From assembly GCF_018069875.1 (NCBI RefSeq), contig NZ_JAGQDF010000001.1:638290-702289 (forward strand): a stretch of DNA of 64,000 nt, given 5' to 3'. The translations under genes and the position numbers were made by a program. This document shows positions 34,622 to 43,447 of this stretch, in pieces. Each line of letters starts with the position of its first letter. The stretch's first letter is position 1. The stretch comes from Ideonella alba (GTDB lineage Bacteria > Pseudomonadota > Gammaproteobacteria > Burkholderiales > Burkholderiaceae_C). Under the pieces are notes generated by a model. That model was given only the letters and a program-made list of their open reading frames with translations, was not told the origin of the DNA and made no database searches.

Positions 34622-34637
34622 TGCCGGCATTTGTCGT
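34622..34637 (-). promoter_or_regulatory. Shared 16-bp motif upstream of the D operon
   Basis: ACGACAAATGCCGGCA on the minus strand, 82 bases before ATG 34539 and in the same orientation, similar to the spacing at 7158, 7324 and 24598. Confidence 0.65.
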
Positions 34638-34728
34638 GGTTCAGGTGCGCATCAGGAAGACAGTCAAGCCACGCCGAAGCACGGTGCATCGGCGGCCCAC
34701 TCGTCCAAGCCTTGAACTGGAGATTGCG

Positions 34729-35529
34729 ATGAACCTCAGCACGGTGGCCACCGCCGACACGGCGGTCAAGGATTCTTACGGTACGGCGACATGTATCAGC
34801 AGCGAAGAGCGCCAGCGCATGAACGTGCAGTTCGCGCTGCACACGCTGCCGCTGCTGGGCCGGGCGCTGCAGACGCTGGGCGGCCCGTCGGGGCTGCGGG
34901 TGACCGATGTGGGTTCGGGCTACGGCGCATCGGTCGCGGCCTTTGAAGCACCCCACGGCCTGCCGCGACAACTGAGCCTGATGGACTGCAACGCCAGCTT
35001 GCTGGCACATGCGCAGGCGCGAGCCAAGCAGATCGGAGTGGTCGCGCGCACCTACCTGGGCGCGGTTGATGCGACGCCGATGCCGCCCGAGCTGCAGCCG
35101 CAGGATCTGGTGCTGTGCTCGTTCACGGCGACTCACCTGCACGATCTGGGAGCGGGTCTGCGGCACATGGTCCGTGCGCTGCGGCCGGGCGGTTTGCTGG
35201 TGCTGACCGACGTGGACTACTGCGCTAGCCTGGCCGGCGACAGCGAGGCCGCGCAGGACTGCCTTTGGTGGGTGCAGCAGAAGCTGGTGGTGCGTGACCT
35301 GAGCAGCGCCCTTCCAAGACTGGCCCTGCAACACGGCCTGCGGCCGGTTCCGGGCATCGAATGCAGCGACACCTTGCACACCTACACCGGCGAGGCGGCC
35401 AGGCAGTTGGCATTGGGCTTTGTGCGCCACTTCCATGCCGATGACCCTGCCAAGGCGGCATGGCGCCGCATCGGCCCGGAGGCGACTGTGGTGCTGCGCC
35501 GCATGGCCCACCTCTACCGCCGTGCCTGA
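34729..35529 (+). CDS. SAM-dependent methyltransferase (266 aa)
   Basis: ATG 34729 has a TGGAGA site. It is a class I methyltransferase: motif I VTDVGSGYGAS near residues 58-68, an acidic strand end LSLMDCNASLL, then QPQDLVLCSFTATHLHD and ALRPGGLLVLTDVDYC for the post-motifs. The substrate is unknown. A tryptophanyl-tRNA synthetase paralogue follows by 46 bases on the same strand, which suggests a shared role, perhaps in tryptophan-derived metabolite or resistance biology (inference). Confidence 0.8.
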   Translation: MNLSTVATADTAVKDSYGTATCISSEERQRMNVQFALHTLPLLGRALQTLGGPSGLRVTDVGSGYGASVAAFEAPHGLPRQLSLMDCNASLLAHAQARAKQIGVVARTYLGAVDATPMPPELQPQDLVLCSFTATHLHDLGAGLRHMVRALRPGGLLVLTDVDYCASLAGDSEAAQDCLWWVQQKLVVRDLSSALPRLALQHGLRPVPGIECSDTLHTYTGEAARQLALGFVRHFHADDPAKAAWRRIGPEATVVLRRMAHLYRRA

Positions 35530-35575
35530 ACTGTGAACAGCGGTTTCCCTTTCTGACCTGACACCGGAGATTGAC

Positions 35576-36715
35576 ATGACGACCTCTTCGACCCCCCAGA
35601 AAGCGACTGCGGCCGGTGCGCCGTCTGGCGACCTCCCGCCCTACGTGCTGACGGAGCTGACGCATGGCATGCGCGTGCTATCAGGTGTGCAGCCCAGCGG
35701 CCGCCCCCACCTGGGCAATTACCTGGGTGCGATCCGCCTGTTCCTGGACCTGCAGGCCCGGAACCAGAGCCTGATCTTCGTGGCGGACCTGCACGCCATG
35801 ACCACCGTGCGCGATGGCGCCGCGCTGCGGCGCGACAGCCTGGAGCTGGCGCTGGACTACCTGGCCCTGGGCATGGACCCGGCGCGCACCACGCTCTACC
35901 GCCAGAGCGACCTGCCGGTGGTGACTCTGCTGGCCTGGGTGCTGCAGTGCGTGACGCCTGCCGGTGACCTGCTGCGTTGCGTGAGCTACAAGGACAAGGT
36001 GGACAAGGGCCTGGCGGCCAGCGCGGGCCTGTTGTGCTACCCGGTGCTGCAGGCCGCTGACATCCTGCTGCAGAACGCCGAGGTGGTGCCGGTGGGGGCG
36101 GACCAGTTCCAGCACATCGAGTTGGCCCGGCGCACGGCGTCCCGGTTCAATGAGGCCTACGGCGAGGCCGTGTTTCGCGAGCCACTGGCCCTGGTGAGCG
36201 CCACGCCCACAGTGCCCGGCCTGGACGGGCAGGGCAAGATGAGCAAGTCCTATGGCAACACCCTGCCGATCTTTGCCGAGCGCGCGCAGTTCAAGGCCCT
36301 GGTGGCCGGCATCCCCACCGACAGCCTGCCGATCAGCGCGCCGCGCGACCCTGGCGCCTGCAACGTTTTCCGGATGCTGAGCCTTCTGGCGCAGCCCGAG
36401 GAACTGGCCGAGATCGAGGCAACCTACCGCCGCGGTGGTGTGCGGCATGGCCTGCTCAAGGGGCGACTGGTGGATCTGCTGGTAGAGCGCTTCGGCCCGG
36501 CCCTGGAGCGCCGTCAGATGCTTGCCCGTCGGCCCGACGACGTGGAGGATGTGCTGATCGCCGGCGCCCACCGGGCAAGCCAGCTGGCCCGCCCCACGCT
36601 GGAGCGGGTGTTCGACCTGGTGGGCTTGCACGAGGGGCACCTGGGGCCGCGACCGCTGCCCGCAGTGCCCGTGGTGCCGTCGGCCTTTTCGGTGCGCCAG
36701 GGCTGGGGCAGCTGA
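35576..36715 (+). CDS. trpS: Tryptophanyl-tRNA synthetase (probably a second, specialised copy)
   Basis: A class I synthetase of 379 aa. The ATP-binding HIGH-type motif is PSGRPHLGNYLGA (near residues 40-52) and the KMSKS motif is intact (GQGKMSKSYGN, near 220). Internal TrpRS signatures are YPVLQAADILL and VPVGADQFQHIELAR. An N-terminal extension of about 30 residues (Thr/Ala/Ser-rich) precedes the core. ATG 35576 has a CCGGAG site. The setting beside a methyltransferase and LuxR-type regulators, not a housekeeping locus, suggests an auxiliary TrpRS such as those giving resistance to indolmycin-type inhibitors. A strong terminator follows 78 bases after the stop. Confidence 0.88.
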   Translation: MTTSSTPQKATAAGAPSGDLPPYVLTELTHGMRVLSGVQPSGRPHLGNYLGAIRLFLDLQARNQSLIFVADLHAMTTVRDGAALRRDSLELALDYLALGMDPARTTLYRQSDLPVVTLLAWVLQCVTPAGDLLRCVSYKDKVDKGLAASAGLLCYPVLQAADILLQNAEVVPVGADQFQHIELARRTASRFNEAYGEAVFREPLALVSATPTVPGLDGQGKMSKSYGNTLPIFAERAQFKALVAGIPTDSLPISAPRDPGACNVFRMLSLLAQPEELAEIEATYRRGGVRHGLLKGRLVDLLVERFGPALERRQMLARRPDDVEDVLIAGAHRASQLARPTLERVFDLVGLHEGHLGPRPLPAVPVVPSAFSVRQGWGS

Positions 36716-36792
36716 GGGCAGCTCGGTCGCTGGCGAGCTAGGGTGGCGATCTCCGCAATCCAGATGAAGCGCAACGCAGGATGGGCGGATAG

Positions 36793-36823
36793 CATCGGGC
36801 GGGTTGTCCGCCCGATGTTTTTC
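36793..36823 (+). terminator. Rho-independent terminator after trpS
   Basis: CATCGGGCGG (36793-36802), a GTTGT loop and CCGCCCGATG (36808-36817) form a perfect 10-bp stem followed by TTTTTC. It ends only 24 bases before the next start codon, so it may also act as an attenuator for that gene. Confidence 0.85.
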
Positions 36824-36846
36824 TTTGCACACCTCCGGAGTCTGTG

Positions 36847-37773
36847 ATGGGAGCCACCAAGATCGCTTTCGTTTCTTGCGCCTATGCCACTTACCGGCGA
36901 GACCAGCCGGCTTGGGCACAAATTCTGGAGGCCCAGCCCGACCTGTTGCTGATGCTGGGCGACAACGCCTACATGAGCTGGGATGGCACAGACTGGCTGT
37001 TTGACAAGTTGGAAGACTGCTATGTGGATCAGTTCAAGGTGCCCACGTTTCGCCGTCTGATCGATTCGGTGCCCACGCTGGCAGTTTGGGACGACCATGA
37101 CTGCGGCCCCAACGACACCTACGGTGCCGAGGCGCCGCCAGACTACCTGGCCACCACTCGGGAGAAGTTCGATCGCTGGATGGGCTTTGCCCGCAACAAC
37201 AACCGACCGCACATGTACTGCAGCTACAGGGATATTCCGAATGTCCAGGTGCTGATGCTGGATGGGCGGACCTACCGCACGCGCCCTGACAAATGGAAGC
37301 CGGTGTTGTTCGGGCAGGCCCAGGAGCAATGGTTGGCTGAGCAGCTTGACCCGACCCTTTACCGTCAGCCAGCCATCACCATCGTTGCGACGGGTTCCGC
37401 GTTCAGTGAGGGCGATTCGGTGAGCAAGTACCCGGCTGAGGCGAAGCGCTTGCGAGAGTTGCTGGCTTTTCGCGAAGGCGACGCAGCCGACTCTGGTCGC
37501 CGCGCGCTATTTCTGGGCGGCGATATTCACCGCAATCACTTCTTCACGCACCCAGAGGGCTTCCACGAGCTCATTTCCTCTGGAGTGGCCTGCTTCAAGC
37601 CACGCACCTACGTCGAGTCGGAATTCGTCGAGTCACGTTACTCGGACAATTGGGGCCTCATCACTCTGGACGAGTCACAGGTTCGGGTCGAGTTCTTCGC
37701 AAACGCTCATACGCAGGGCAATCCTAAGGCGCAGGTCATCGACATTGCGACGTGGAAGGCGACACCAGCGTAG
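36847..37773 (+). CDS. PhoD-like alkaline phosphatase family protein (308 aa)
   Basis: ATG 36847 (GTG 36844 is adjacent) follows CTCCGGAGTC. The PhoD-like metallophosphatase signatures are visible: LMLGDNAYMSWDG near residue 35, AVWDDHDCGPNDTYG near 80, and LFLGGDIHRNHFF near 222. There is no signal peptide, whereas classical PhoD enzymes are exported by Tat; this is a shorter cytoplasmic form. Its promoter must lie within or before the terminator hairpin just upstream. Confidence 0.8.
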   Translation: MGATKIAFVSCAYATYRRDQPAWAQILEAQPDLLLMLGDNAYMSWDGTDWLFDKLEDCYVDQFKVPTFRRLIDSVPTLAVWDDHDCGPNDTYGAEAPPDYLATTREKFDRWMGFARNNNRPHMYCSYRDIPNVQVLMLDGRTYRTRPDKWKPVLFGQAQEQWLAEQLDPTLYRQPAITIVATGSAFSEGDSVSKYPAEAKRLRELLAFREGDAADSGRRALFLGGDIHRNHFFTHPEGFHELISSGVACFKPRTYVESEFVESRYSDNWGLITLDESQVRVEFFANAHTQGNPKAQVIDIATWKATPA

Positions 37774-37780
37774 TCAGTAG

Positions 37781-38899
37781 TCAGGTCTTCACATGCTGCC
37801 GAGTGTTGATCAGATTGACCAACTCAATCACCGAATGCACATCCAGCTTGGCGTAGATCTTCCGCACGTGGTCCACCACCGTGGCGGTTGACACGCCCAG
37901 CTGATCGGCCGCCTCGGTCTGTGAGTGACCGGCATGCAGCAGCAGGCAGACCTCCTGCTGCGCGGGCGTCAGCTCGAACGAGGCCACGGCGCGTCGGGCG
38001 GCGACGATATTGGGCTCGCGGTGGCTGATGGTGACGTGCAGCTGCGCTCCGGCATCGGCTTGCGCGCCTCGCAGGCCGCAGCCATCGAAGACGAACTGGC
38101 CCCAGGCGTTCTGCACCTGGAGTGAGCAGCTCTGGAAGGCGTCGCGCTGCGATAACCATTGGCGGCACAGTGTGGCCAGGACCGGAAAGCTCTCGGCTGT
38201 GGGGGCCGCTGCGGCGCGCTCGGGCGTGACATCGCCATGGGCCAGCAGCAGCAGCCGGTGGGCATTGGCCGACAACTGGGTGACCTGGCCGTGGGTGCCC
38301 AGGCAGACGAAGGCCAGGCCGGACGGGCTGGGGGTGAACGGTGCGGGCGCGGACTTTGAGGTCGTTGCGGTCAGCCCGCGCGCCACGTAGGGGGCGATGC
38401 GTTCCAGCAGCCGCTCATCCGCTTGGGTGAAGCGGCGGTCACCTGGTCCGCGGTACAGCACCAGCGATCCCAGTGGTGTGCCATTGCCTGCGCGCACGAT
38501 GGTCTCGATGCGGGTCTTCAGGCGCTGCGGCCGCCAGATCTCGTTGTACAGCGCCGACTCGTAGAAGGCCGGTTGGTCCAGCTGTTCGGCCGACTGCACC
38601 GAGGCCTTGCCGGTGATGGTGTCGCGAAAGGCAGGCATCACCTCCAGCTCGCGGCGGTTGTGGAACTCCTCGAAGTAGTGCTTGGCCACCTCGTGGTCGA
38701 TGGGCCCCTCGAAGAAGTAGCGCACCAGGCGGCCGTCCGGGTCGGTCCAGTCGAACAAGTTGCGGTAGGACGGGATGACGCCGTGCAGCGCCTCCAGCAC
38801 GGCCGAAATGAAGCCCTCCGGCGGCAGGCCGGCAGCGGCCAGCGATCGGATCTGGCTGACTTTGGACGTGTTCTTCACGGCTCTAGCTTCGCATGCCAT
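37781..38899 (-). CDS. LuxR-family transcriptional regulator (372 aa)
   Basis: A C-terminal GerE/LuxR HTH is clear: FELTPAQQEVCLLLHAGHSQ, then TEAADQLGVSTATVVDHVRK and IYAKLDVHS. The N-terminal 250 residues look GAF/PAS-like (VIPSYRNLFDWTDPDGRLV, LKTRIETIVRAGNGTPLGSL, FTQADERLLERIAPYVARGL), suggesting ligand sensing. The start is ATG 38899; GTG 38878 is also possible. It is divergent from a second LuxR-type gene, with 176 bases between them. Confidence 0.85.
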   Translation of the reverse strand: MACEARAVKNTSKVSQIRSLAAAGLPPEGFISAVLEALHGVIPSYRNLFDWTDPDGRLVRYFFEGPIDHEVAKHYFEEFHNRRELEVMPAFRDTITGKASVQSAEQLDQPAFYESALYNEIWRPQRLKTRIETIVRAGNGTPLGSLVLYRGPGDRRFTQADERLLERIAPYVARGLTATTSKSAPAPFTPSPSGLAFVCLGTHGQVTQLSANAHRLLLLAHGDVTPERAAAAPTAESFPVLATLCRQWLSQRDAFQSCSLQVQNAWGQFVFDGCGLRGAQADAGAQLHVTISHREPNIVAARRAVASFELTPAQQEVCLLLHAGHSQTEAADQLGVSTATVVDHVRKIYAKLDVHSVIELVNLINTRQHVKT

Positions 38900-39075
38900 C
38901 CCGGGCGCATTCGCCCCCTGGCTGGGGGGTGATTGTGCGGGCCAGGACGTTCACAGTGCACCCCCAGGACGATGCTGTGCGGGCGCCTGCCCGACGCAGT
39001 GGTTGGGCGTCCGCCAGGCTGTGAATCCGTCGCCTCACGAACGGAAAGCGGCCGAACGCACCGCAGGAGAGGACC

Positions 39076-39711
39076 ATGAACACTGAAAGCTTGACCCTGA
39101 CGCAGGCCGTGCCTGCCATGCTGGACGGCAGCGCGCCCGGCGGCGTGCTGATGAACGCGATGATCAACCAGATCGGTTGTGGCCTGCTGGCCTGCGACCG
39201 CGACGGGCGCTTGCTGTTCGCCAACCGGACCGCGCAGCGCGAGCTGGAGGCGGGGAGGGTGCTGGCGTTGCGCGACCAATGGGTGCGAGGCACCGATGCG
39301 GGCCACGCCGAGTTCCAGATGGCGTTGCGTGAAGCCGCCGATCGCCAACGGGCGCGTCTGCTGCAACTGGGCGACGAGGGGGAGCGGACGATGCTGGCGG
39401 TCACACCGATCTGGGAGCCCTCTTTGAACCACCGAGTGGCTCTGGTGATGATTGGCCAGCGGCTGCCCGGCTCGGCCCTGGCGCTGCAGATGCTGGCGCT
39501 GCGCCAGGGCCTGACCCAGACCGAAACCCGGGTGTTGGCGGCACTGCTGGCCAACCAGAAGGCCAGCGAAATCGCGCAGTCCCACGGTGTGGGGCTGGCC
39601 ACGGTGCGCACCCAGATCCAGTCGGTGCGCAACAAGTTCGGGGTGCGCAGCATCGACGCCTTGCTGCTGCAAGTCGCGGCGCTGCCGCCGATCACCACGG
39701 CGGTGCACTGA
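39076..39711 (+). CDS. LuxR-family regulator with PAS-like N-terminus (211 aa)
   Basis: ATG 39076 has an AGGAGAGG site. The N-terminus has a PAS-like segment (INQIGCGLLACDRDGRLLFA, NRTAQRELEAG). The C-terminus has a LuxR HTH (LTQTETRVLAALLANQKASE, IAQSHGVGLATVRTQIQSVR, NKFGVRS). It is divergent from the other LuxR-type regulator. The two may sense related signals, but nothing in the sequence shows their targets. Confidence 0.85.
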   Translation: MNTESLTLTQAVPAMLDGSAPGGVLMNAMINQIGCGLLACDRDGRLLFANRTAQRELEAGRVLALRDQWVRGTDAGHAEFQMALREAADRQRARLLQLGDEGERTMLAVTPIWEPSLNHRVALVMIGQRLPGSALALQMLALRQGLTQTETRVLAALLANQKASEIAQSHGVGLATVRTQIQSVRNKFGVRSIDALLLQVAALPPITTAVH

Positions 39712-39868
39712 GCGGACCGCTCAACGGCTGCTCAGGGATGAATACTGTGACCTGTATGGGGAGTTTCGGGGGACTGACCCCGCCAAAACAGACCCAACCA
39801 GCGCAAAATGGGGAGTGAGTGGCTCAGAAAAGTCCAATGAAATCAACGGCTTAAGTTCGAAATCTCAC

Positions 39869-39913
39869 CTACGAACCAAGGGGTCGTGGGTTCGAATCCT
39901 GCCAGCCGCGCCA
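39869..39913 (+). other. 3' fragment of tRNA-Arg(ACG): recombinase attachment site
   Basis: The sequence from the anticodon loop CTACGAA through the T-arm GGGTTCGAATCCT to the CCA end reads as the 3' 45 bases of a tRNA-Arg (ACG anticodon). The left flank cannot form the D-arm or the 5' acceptor strand, so no intact tRNA is present. This is the form expected of an att half-site or displaced tRNA end. It overlaps the last 15 codons of the recombinase on the other strand. Confidence 0.75.
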
Positions 39914-41500
39914 ATTTGATCCGTGCCTGGGCACCACCAAACCGGGGGTGCCCGGGCGCCACCCGGAGACCGCCACCGCCATGTCAGCATGGCTTCCTTT
40001 GGCTGTGGCTCCCGCCGGGCTGATGCGGATTTCCGAGACGAGTGCGCTGAGGTATGGCTTTGCGTACTTGCTCCCCGGAACCATGATCTCCGAGCGAATG
40101 GTGCCCGCGAAGCCGTCAATCTGGCTCTTGCCGAACTTCTTCAGCGGAACCTGACGCCGCTTCCCGATCTCGGCCAGCTCCGCTGACATGTGCGCCATCT
40201 GCTTCTGCGCGGAGGTCAGGCGGTCTCGCAGCGAGTCAAGCATCTCGAGCTTGCCGGACTCGACCAGCTCGTACCACGTGTTGATCTGCTCTGTCGCCCG
40301 CGCCAGCTGGCGCTGGAGGAGCTTCTCTCGCTCCCTATCGGGGGCCTGCATCGCCGCGATGTCGGTGCGAAGTTGCTCCAGCATGCCTTCGATGCGCTCC
40401 GGCTGAAGGACCTGGTCCGCGACGACTTGCAGCACAACAGCATCGAGCTCTTCCCGCGGCACGTTGGGCATGTCGCAGAGGTCTGACCCCTTGTACACCC
40501 GCGTCCCGCAGCGGTAGTAGTCGTAGGCCCCGCCTTTACCGGAGACCAAGACGAGGCCTGCGCCGCAATGCGCACACTTCGCCAACCCGGTCAGCAAGGT
40601 CTTCGAGGCCGCCTTACGGAACTCGGTCGACCCCTTGTTCGGTGCGCGATCCGCACGGAGAGCGGCGGCCTTCTCGACGTCTTCCTTGGTGACGATGGCG
40701 GGAACCTTGGTGATGACCCATTCATCATCCTCACGAAACTCTCCCGTTCTGGAGTCGCGGCGGTTGAAGACATAGTCTCCGCAATACGTCGTTGAGTTGA
40801 CGATCTGGGCGATCATGTTTTTGCGCCACGACTTTCCGCGGTGGGTCACACCTGTGTCGTTGAGATGCGACGCGATCTTCTTGATGCCCCAAGGGACGCC
40901 GGTGTCTCCTGCAATGGACCACTTGAAGATGTTGCGAACGACCTCGGCCTCCTCCTTGTGGGGCTCAAGCTTTCGCTTGAGACCATTCCGCCCTTTCACA
41001 TCGGTTTCAACCGCCATGTATCCGAACGGCGGCTTCGACCCGTTGAAGAACCCCTGGCGCGCGTTCTCGACCATGGAGCGGCGGACGTTCTTCCCGTTTT
41101 CTCTAGACGTGTACTCGTCGAACGAGGACAGGATCTGTCGGACCATCTGACCGGCTTCGTCGTCGGCAGTGGGCTGCGTGATGCTGATCAGCTTGACGTT
41201 GTGGCGACGGAGCTGCCGCTCGTACATCCCGAATGCGATGGCGTCCCGGTAGAACCTGGACTGCGAGAAGACCACGATCGCCTCGAACGGGTGTGCGGCG
41301 GATGTCGCGTCTGCGATCATCCGCCGGAACTCGGGGCGTCGATCATCGGTCGCCGTTAGGCCGGCGTCGATGTATGTCTCCACGACCTGGTGTCCGCCAG
41401 ACGCTGCCCATGCTTGCATCTGATCGACCTGCCCGTCTAGAGATACCCCTTCTTCGGCCTGCCGACCTGTGGACACACGCACGTAAAACGCTACCAACAT
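39869..41500 (-). CDS. Large serine recombinase (site-specific integrase, 543 aa)
   Basis: The start is ATG 41500, with an AGGAG site about ten bases upstream. The N-terminal resolvase catalytic domain has AFYVRVSTGRQAEEGVSLDG with the nucleophile Ser, and VVFSQSRFYRDA. A recombinase domain follows (ARQGFFNGSKPPFGYMAVE, GIKKIASHLNDTGVTHRGKS), then a zinc-ribbon (CAHCGAGLVL, YYRCGTRVYKGSDLC) and a coiled coil. The last 15 residues (NWRGWQDSNPRPLGS) are encoded by the reverse strand of the tRNA-Arg 3' end, with the stop in the anticodon loop. The protein should therefore integrate its element at tRNA-Arg and has its own C-terminus set by the junction. Confidence 0.9.
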   Translation of the reverse strand: MLVAFYVRVSTGRQAEEGVSLDGQVDQMQAWAASGGHQVVETYIDAGLTATDDRRPEFRRMIADATSAAHPFEAIVVFSQSRFYRDAIAFGMYERQLRRHNVKLISITQPTADDEAGQMVRQILSSFDEYTSRENGKNVRRSMVENARQGFFNGSKPPFGYMAVETDVKGRNGLKRKLEPHKEEAEVVRNIFKWSIAGDTGVPWGIKKIASHLNDTGVTHRGKSWRKNMIAQIVNSTTYCGDYVFNRRDSRTGEFREDDEWVITKVPAIVTKEDVEKAAALRADRAPNKGSTEFRKAASKTLLTGLAKCAHCGAGLVLVSGKGGAYDYYRCGTRVYKGSDLCDMPNVPREELDAVVLQVVADQVLQPERIEGMLEQLRTDIAAMQAPDREREKLLQRQLARATEQINTWYELVESGKLEMLDSLRDRLTSAQKQMAHMSAELAEIGKRRQVPLKKFGKSQIDGFAGTIRSEIMVPGSKYAKPYLSALVSEIRISPAGATAKGSHADMAVAVSGWRPGTPGLVVPRHGSNWRGWQDSNPRPLGS

Positions 41501-42068
41501 AAAGAAATCTCCTTTCGAGATGAAATGGTTCGATCGATGTTGACGAACCTCTTGGTGCCCGGCGTCGCTGTCAGTCACGCCGCCTGGGTGTCTTCTTCGT
41601 GCTCCTGATGACGGGAGCACGCTTTCGCCGGTTGCCACGAGCCACGCGGCTCTCTGTCGAGCCCGTCAGCGAAGGCGCGACGAGGTCCCCTACGGACTGG
41701 TCTTGGCGACCTCGATCGGGGATGAGCAACGTATGGCGGCTTGGGCCCCAGAATGGTGAAGGTTCGTACAGGTCGTTGAGTCTTCCGCTGGCGGCATGGG
41801 CGTCAGTGGTGATTCGACAGACGTGGAGGCAGTAACCGTACGGGCCCAAAGCGAGCCGACGCAGGGGCGTAGCGACCGCAGTTCCTGCTCTCCAGGCTGG
41901 CTGGAGGTAGCTTCGGCGCGTAGCCGAATCTCTGCGGAGTAGCGGCTGCCGCTGATGTGCAAGGTGGTCACGATCAAGAATTGACAAGAACGGTTGGGGG
42001 CGGAAGACTCGCACCCGAACGCCCCGATTACCCTGTCAAGCACTGCGTGCGCAGTGCGTGCCGGACCC
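41501..42068. other. Region without a supported gene
   Basis: The frames here are open on both strands only as shadows, without start sites, motifs or plausible composition. It holds the leader of the recombinase gene and the upstream region of the 42069 gene. No promoter or repeat could be assigned with confidence. Confidence 0.5.
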
Positions 42069-43187
42069 ATGACGCTAGACGCCAGAGCGACTTCTGAGGT
42101 TCTGCCGTGCAGCGGCCCAAAGGCCGAGCCGGCTATCAAACTGGCGCTTGCGCATCTCGCGCATTGGGCAAAGCAGGAAGGCTTGTCCTTGGAGGCCCAG
42201 GGCGGTGCCTCGCTACCTCCTGACGCCTTGCTCTGGAAGGAACTGCTGCAGCAGAGCCTAGCCGGGATCCACCTCCACACGGTGCCGACGGTGCCCCGCG
42301 GCGACCTTGCCGCGCCGACCGGACTGAAGCTGGGTGAGCGCCGTTATCTTCAGTTTCAGCGCTGGTTTGAACGGGAAATCCTGACGGACCTATCGAGGTA
42401 TGCGCGGGAGCGAGGCGGGGTCCCGATTCGGGCTCACAGGGTGAGCGACCGAAAAGGAGGTGACGCCTCAATCAGCGACGCGATGTACTTCTTGACATTC
42501 GCCCCGTTTGTCAGTGCAAGCAAGCGGGCAAAGACGGCGCCGTTGATTTCGGGCGGGAACGTTCAGGCAGGTGCGCGCCAGGCAGGCACGAGCTATCCGC
42601 AGCTCGAGCAGCTGAGTCAGCAAGACCGTACGCAGACCCCTACATCCTCAGGTGGTACAGCCGAAGACCCAACAGCGGGGTCAAAGTCCCGCAGGGAGTC
42701 GGCCGCAAGACCAGCATCTGCGGCCAAAGATGCTGCTACGAGTTCCTGCCCACCGAACTTGCCGGCAAGCACGGAACATGCGACGGGCGTGGCGCCTCAC
42801 CCAACCGACCAGCCCACCACTGAGCAGTCTTCACGCTCGGAAGGTAAGGAGGTCTCAGCGGCCGTCAATCCAAGCACGGTGTGTCCAGATCCGGCGACAA
42901 AGCGGCACAGCCGCCCACCTTCGCCGGGGACTACTGAGCCGAAGTCAGTTTGCCCGCCTGGTGCTCTCACTCCACCAAGTTTGATAGATGTCGCCCTTGC
43001 CTACGCGCTGACCCGCTGTCGATCGCGTGGCGGTCACGGCAACTGGACCGTGGCTGCAGTCCTGTTCGCGATCGCTGTTTCTCTCGTTGGCGTCGAGCCG
43101 CGACAGGATGTGATCGGCTCCAGCCTGGTGACCCTTATCACGTCAGTCTCGGATGTTTTGGCCGGTCGTTGGCACGTCGTCTTCTGA
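42069..43187 (+). CDS. Unknown protein with C-terminal membrane anchor (372 aa)
   Basis: ATG 42069 is chosen; ATG 41994 is in frame upstream. The N-terminal 130 residues are helical (AIKLALAHLAHWAKQEGLSL, LQFQRWFEREILTDLSRYAR). A long disordered Pro/Ser/Thr-rich stretch follows (about residues 165-310). One hydrophobic segment near the C-terminus (NWTVAAVLFAIAVSLVGVEP) could anchor it in the membrane. No family is recognised. It lies between the recombinase and the pPIWI_RE island. Confidence 0.45.
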   Translation: MTLDARATSEVLPCSGPKAEPAIKLALAHLAHWAKQEGLSLEAQGGASLPPDALLWKELLQQSLAGIHLHTVPTVPRGDLAAPTGLKLGERRYLQFQRWFEREILTDLSRYARERGGVPIRAHRVSDRKGGDASISDAMYFLTFAPFVSASKRAKTAPLISGGNVQAGARQAGTSYPQLEQLSQQDRTQTPTSSGGTAEDPTAGSKSRRESAARPASAAKDAATSSCPPNLPASTEHATGVAPHPTDQPTTEQSSRSEGKEVSAAVNPSTVCPDPATKRHSRPPSPGTTEPKSVCPPGALTPPSLIDVALAYALTRCRSRGGHGNWTVAAVLFAIAVSLVGVEPRQDVIGSSLVTLITSVSDVLAGRWHVVF

Positions 43188-43447
43188 TTGAGCTAGCTGT
43201 CAACTGTTGACAAGTTTCTCGAGGAACCGAGAGGCGCGAGACCTGCGGTTTGAGGTTGATGCCGTGGTTCAATCGAACTGAAACGCCCCGCCGATAGTGC
43301 TTCGGAGCGGCACGTAGGTGTCGCCCGAGGCCGATCCACCCTGCGACCGTCACCACTCGCGGAGGTGCTCAATCGGCCAGACGTAGCACTCCTCGGAGCC
43401 CTGCGCCTTCAACTGCTTGTGCAGCGCCCGAACCGTCTGCCTCTCTT

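Noticed and set aside
665..35577. A diversity-generating reverse transcriptase or template repeat near the FGE genes
   Set aside because: No frame carries RT motifs (the YADW in the FGE domains is a lectin-fold motif, not YxDD), and no non-coding copy of the tail sequence was found in the gaps.
37286..37301. Further match to the shared motif (CTGACAAATGG) inside the PhoD-like gene
   Set aside because: Only the GACAAA core matches, the GGCA half is missing, and it is within coding sequence.
39720..39913. An intact tRNA-Arg gene
   Set aside because: The bases left of 39869 cannot pair as anticodon stem, D-arm or acceptor strand; only the 3' portion is present.
42893..42908. CGACAAAGCGGCACA inside the 42069 gene as a tenth motif copy
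   Set aside because: The spacing between GACAAA and GGCA is two bases shorter than in the other copies, and it lies within coding sequence.
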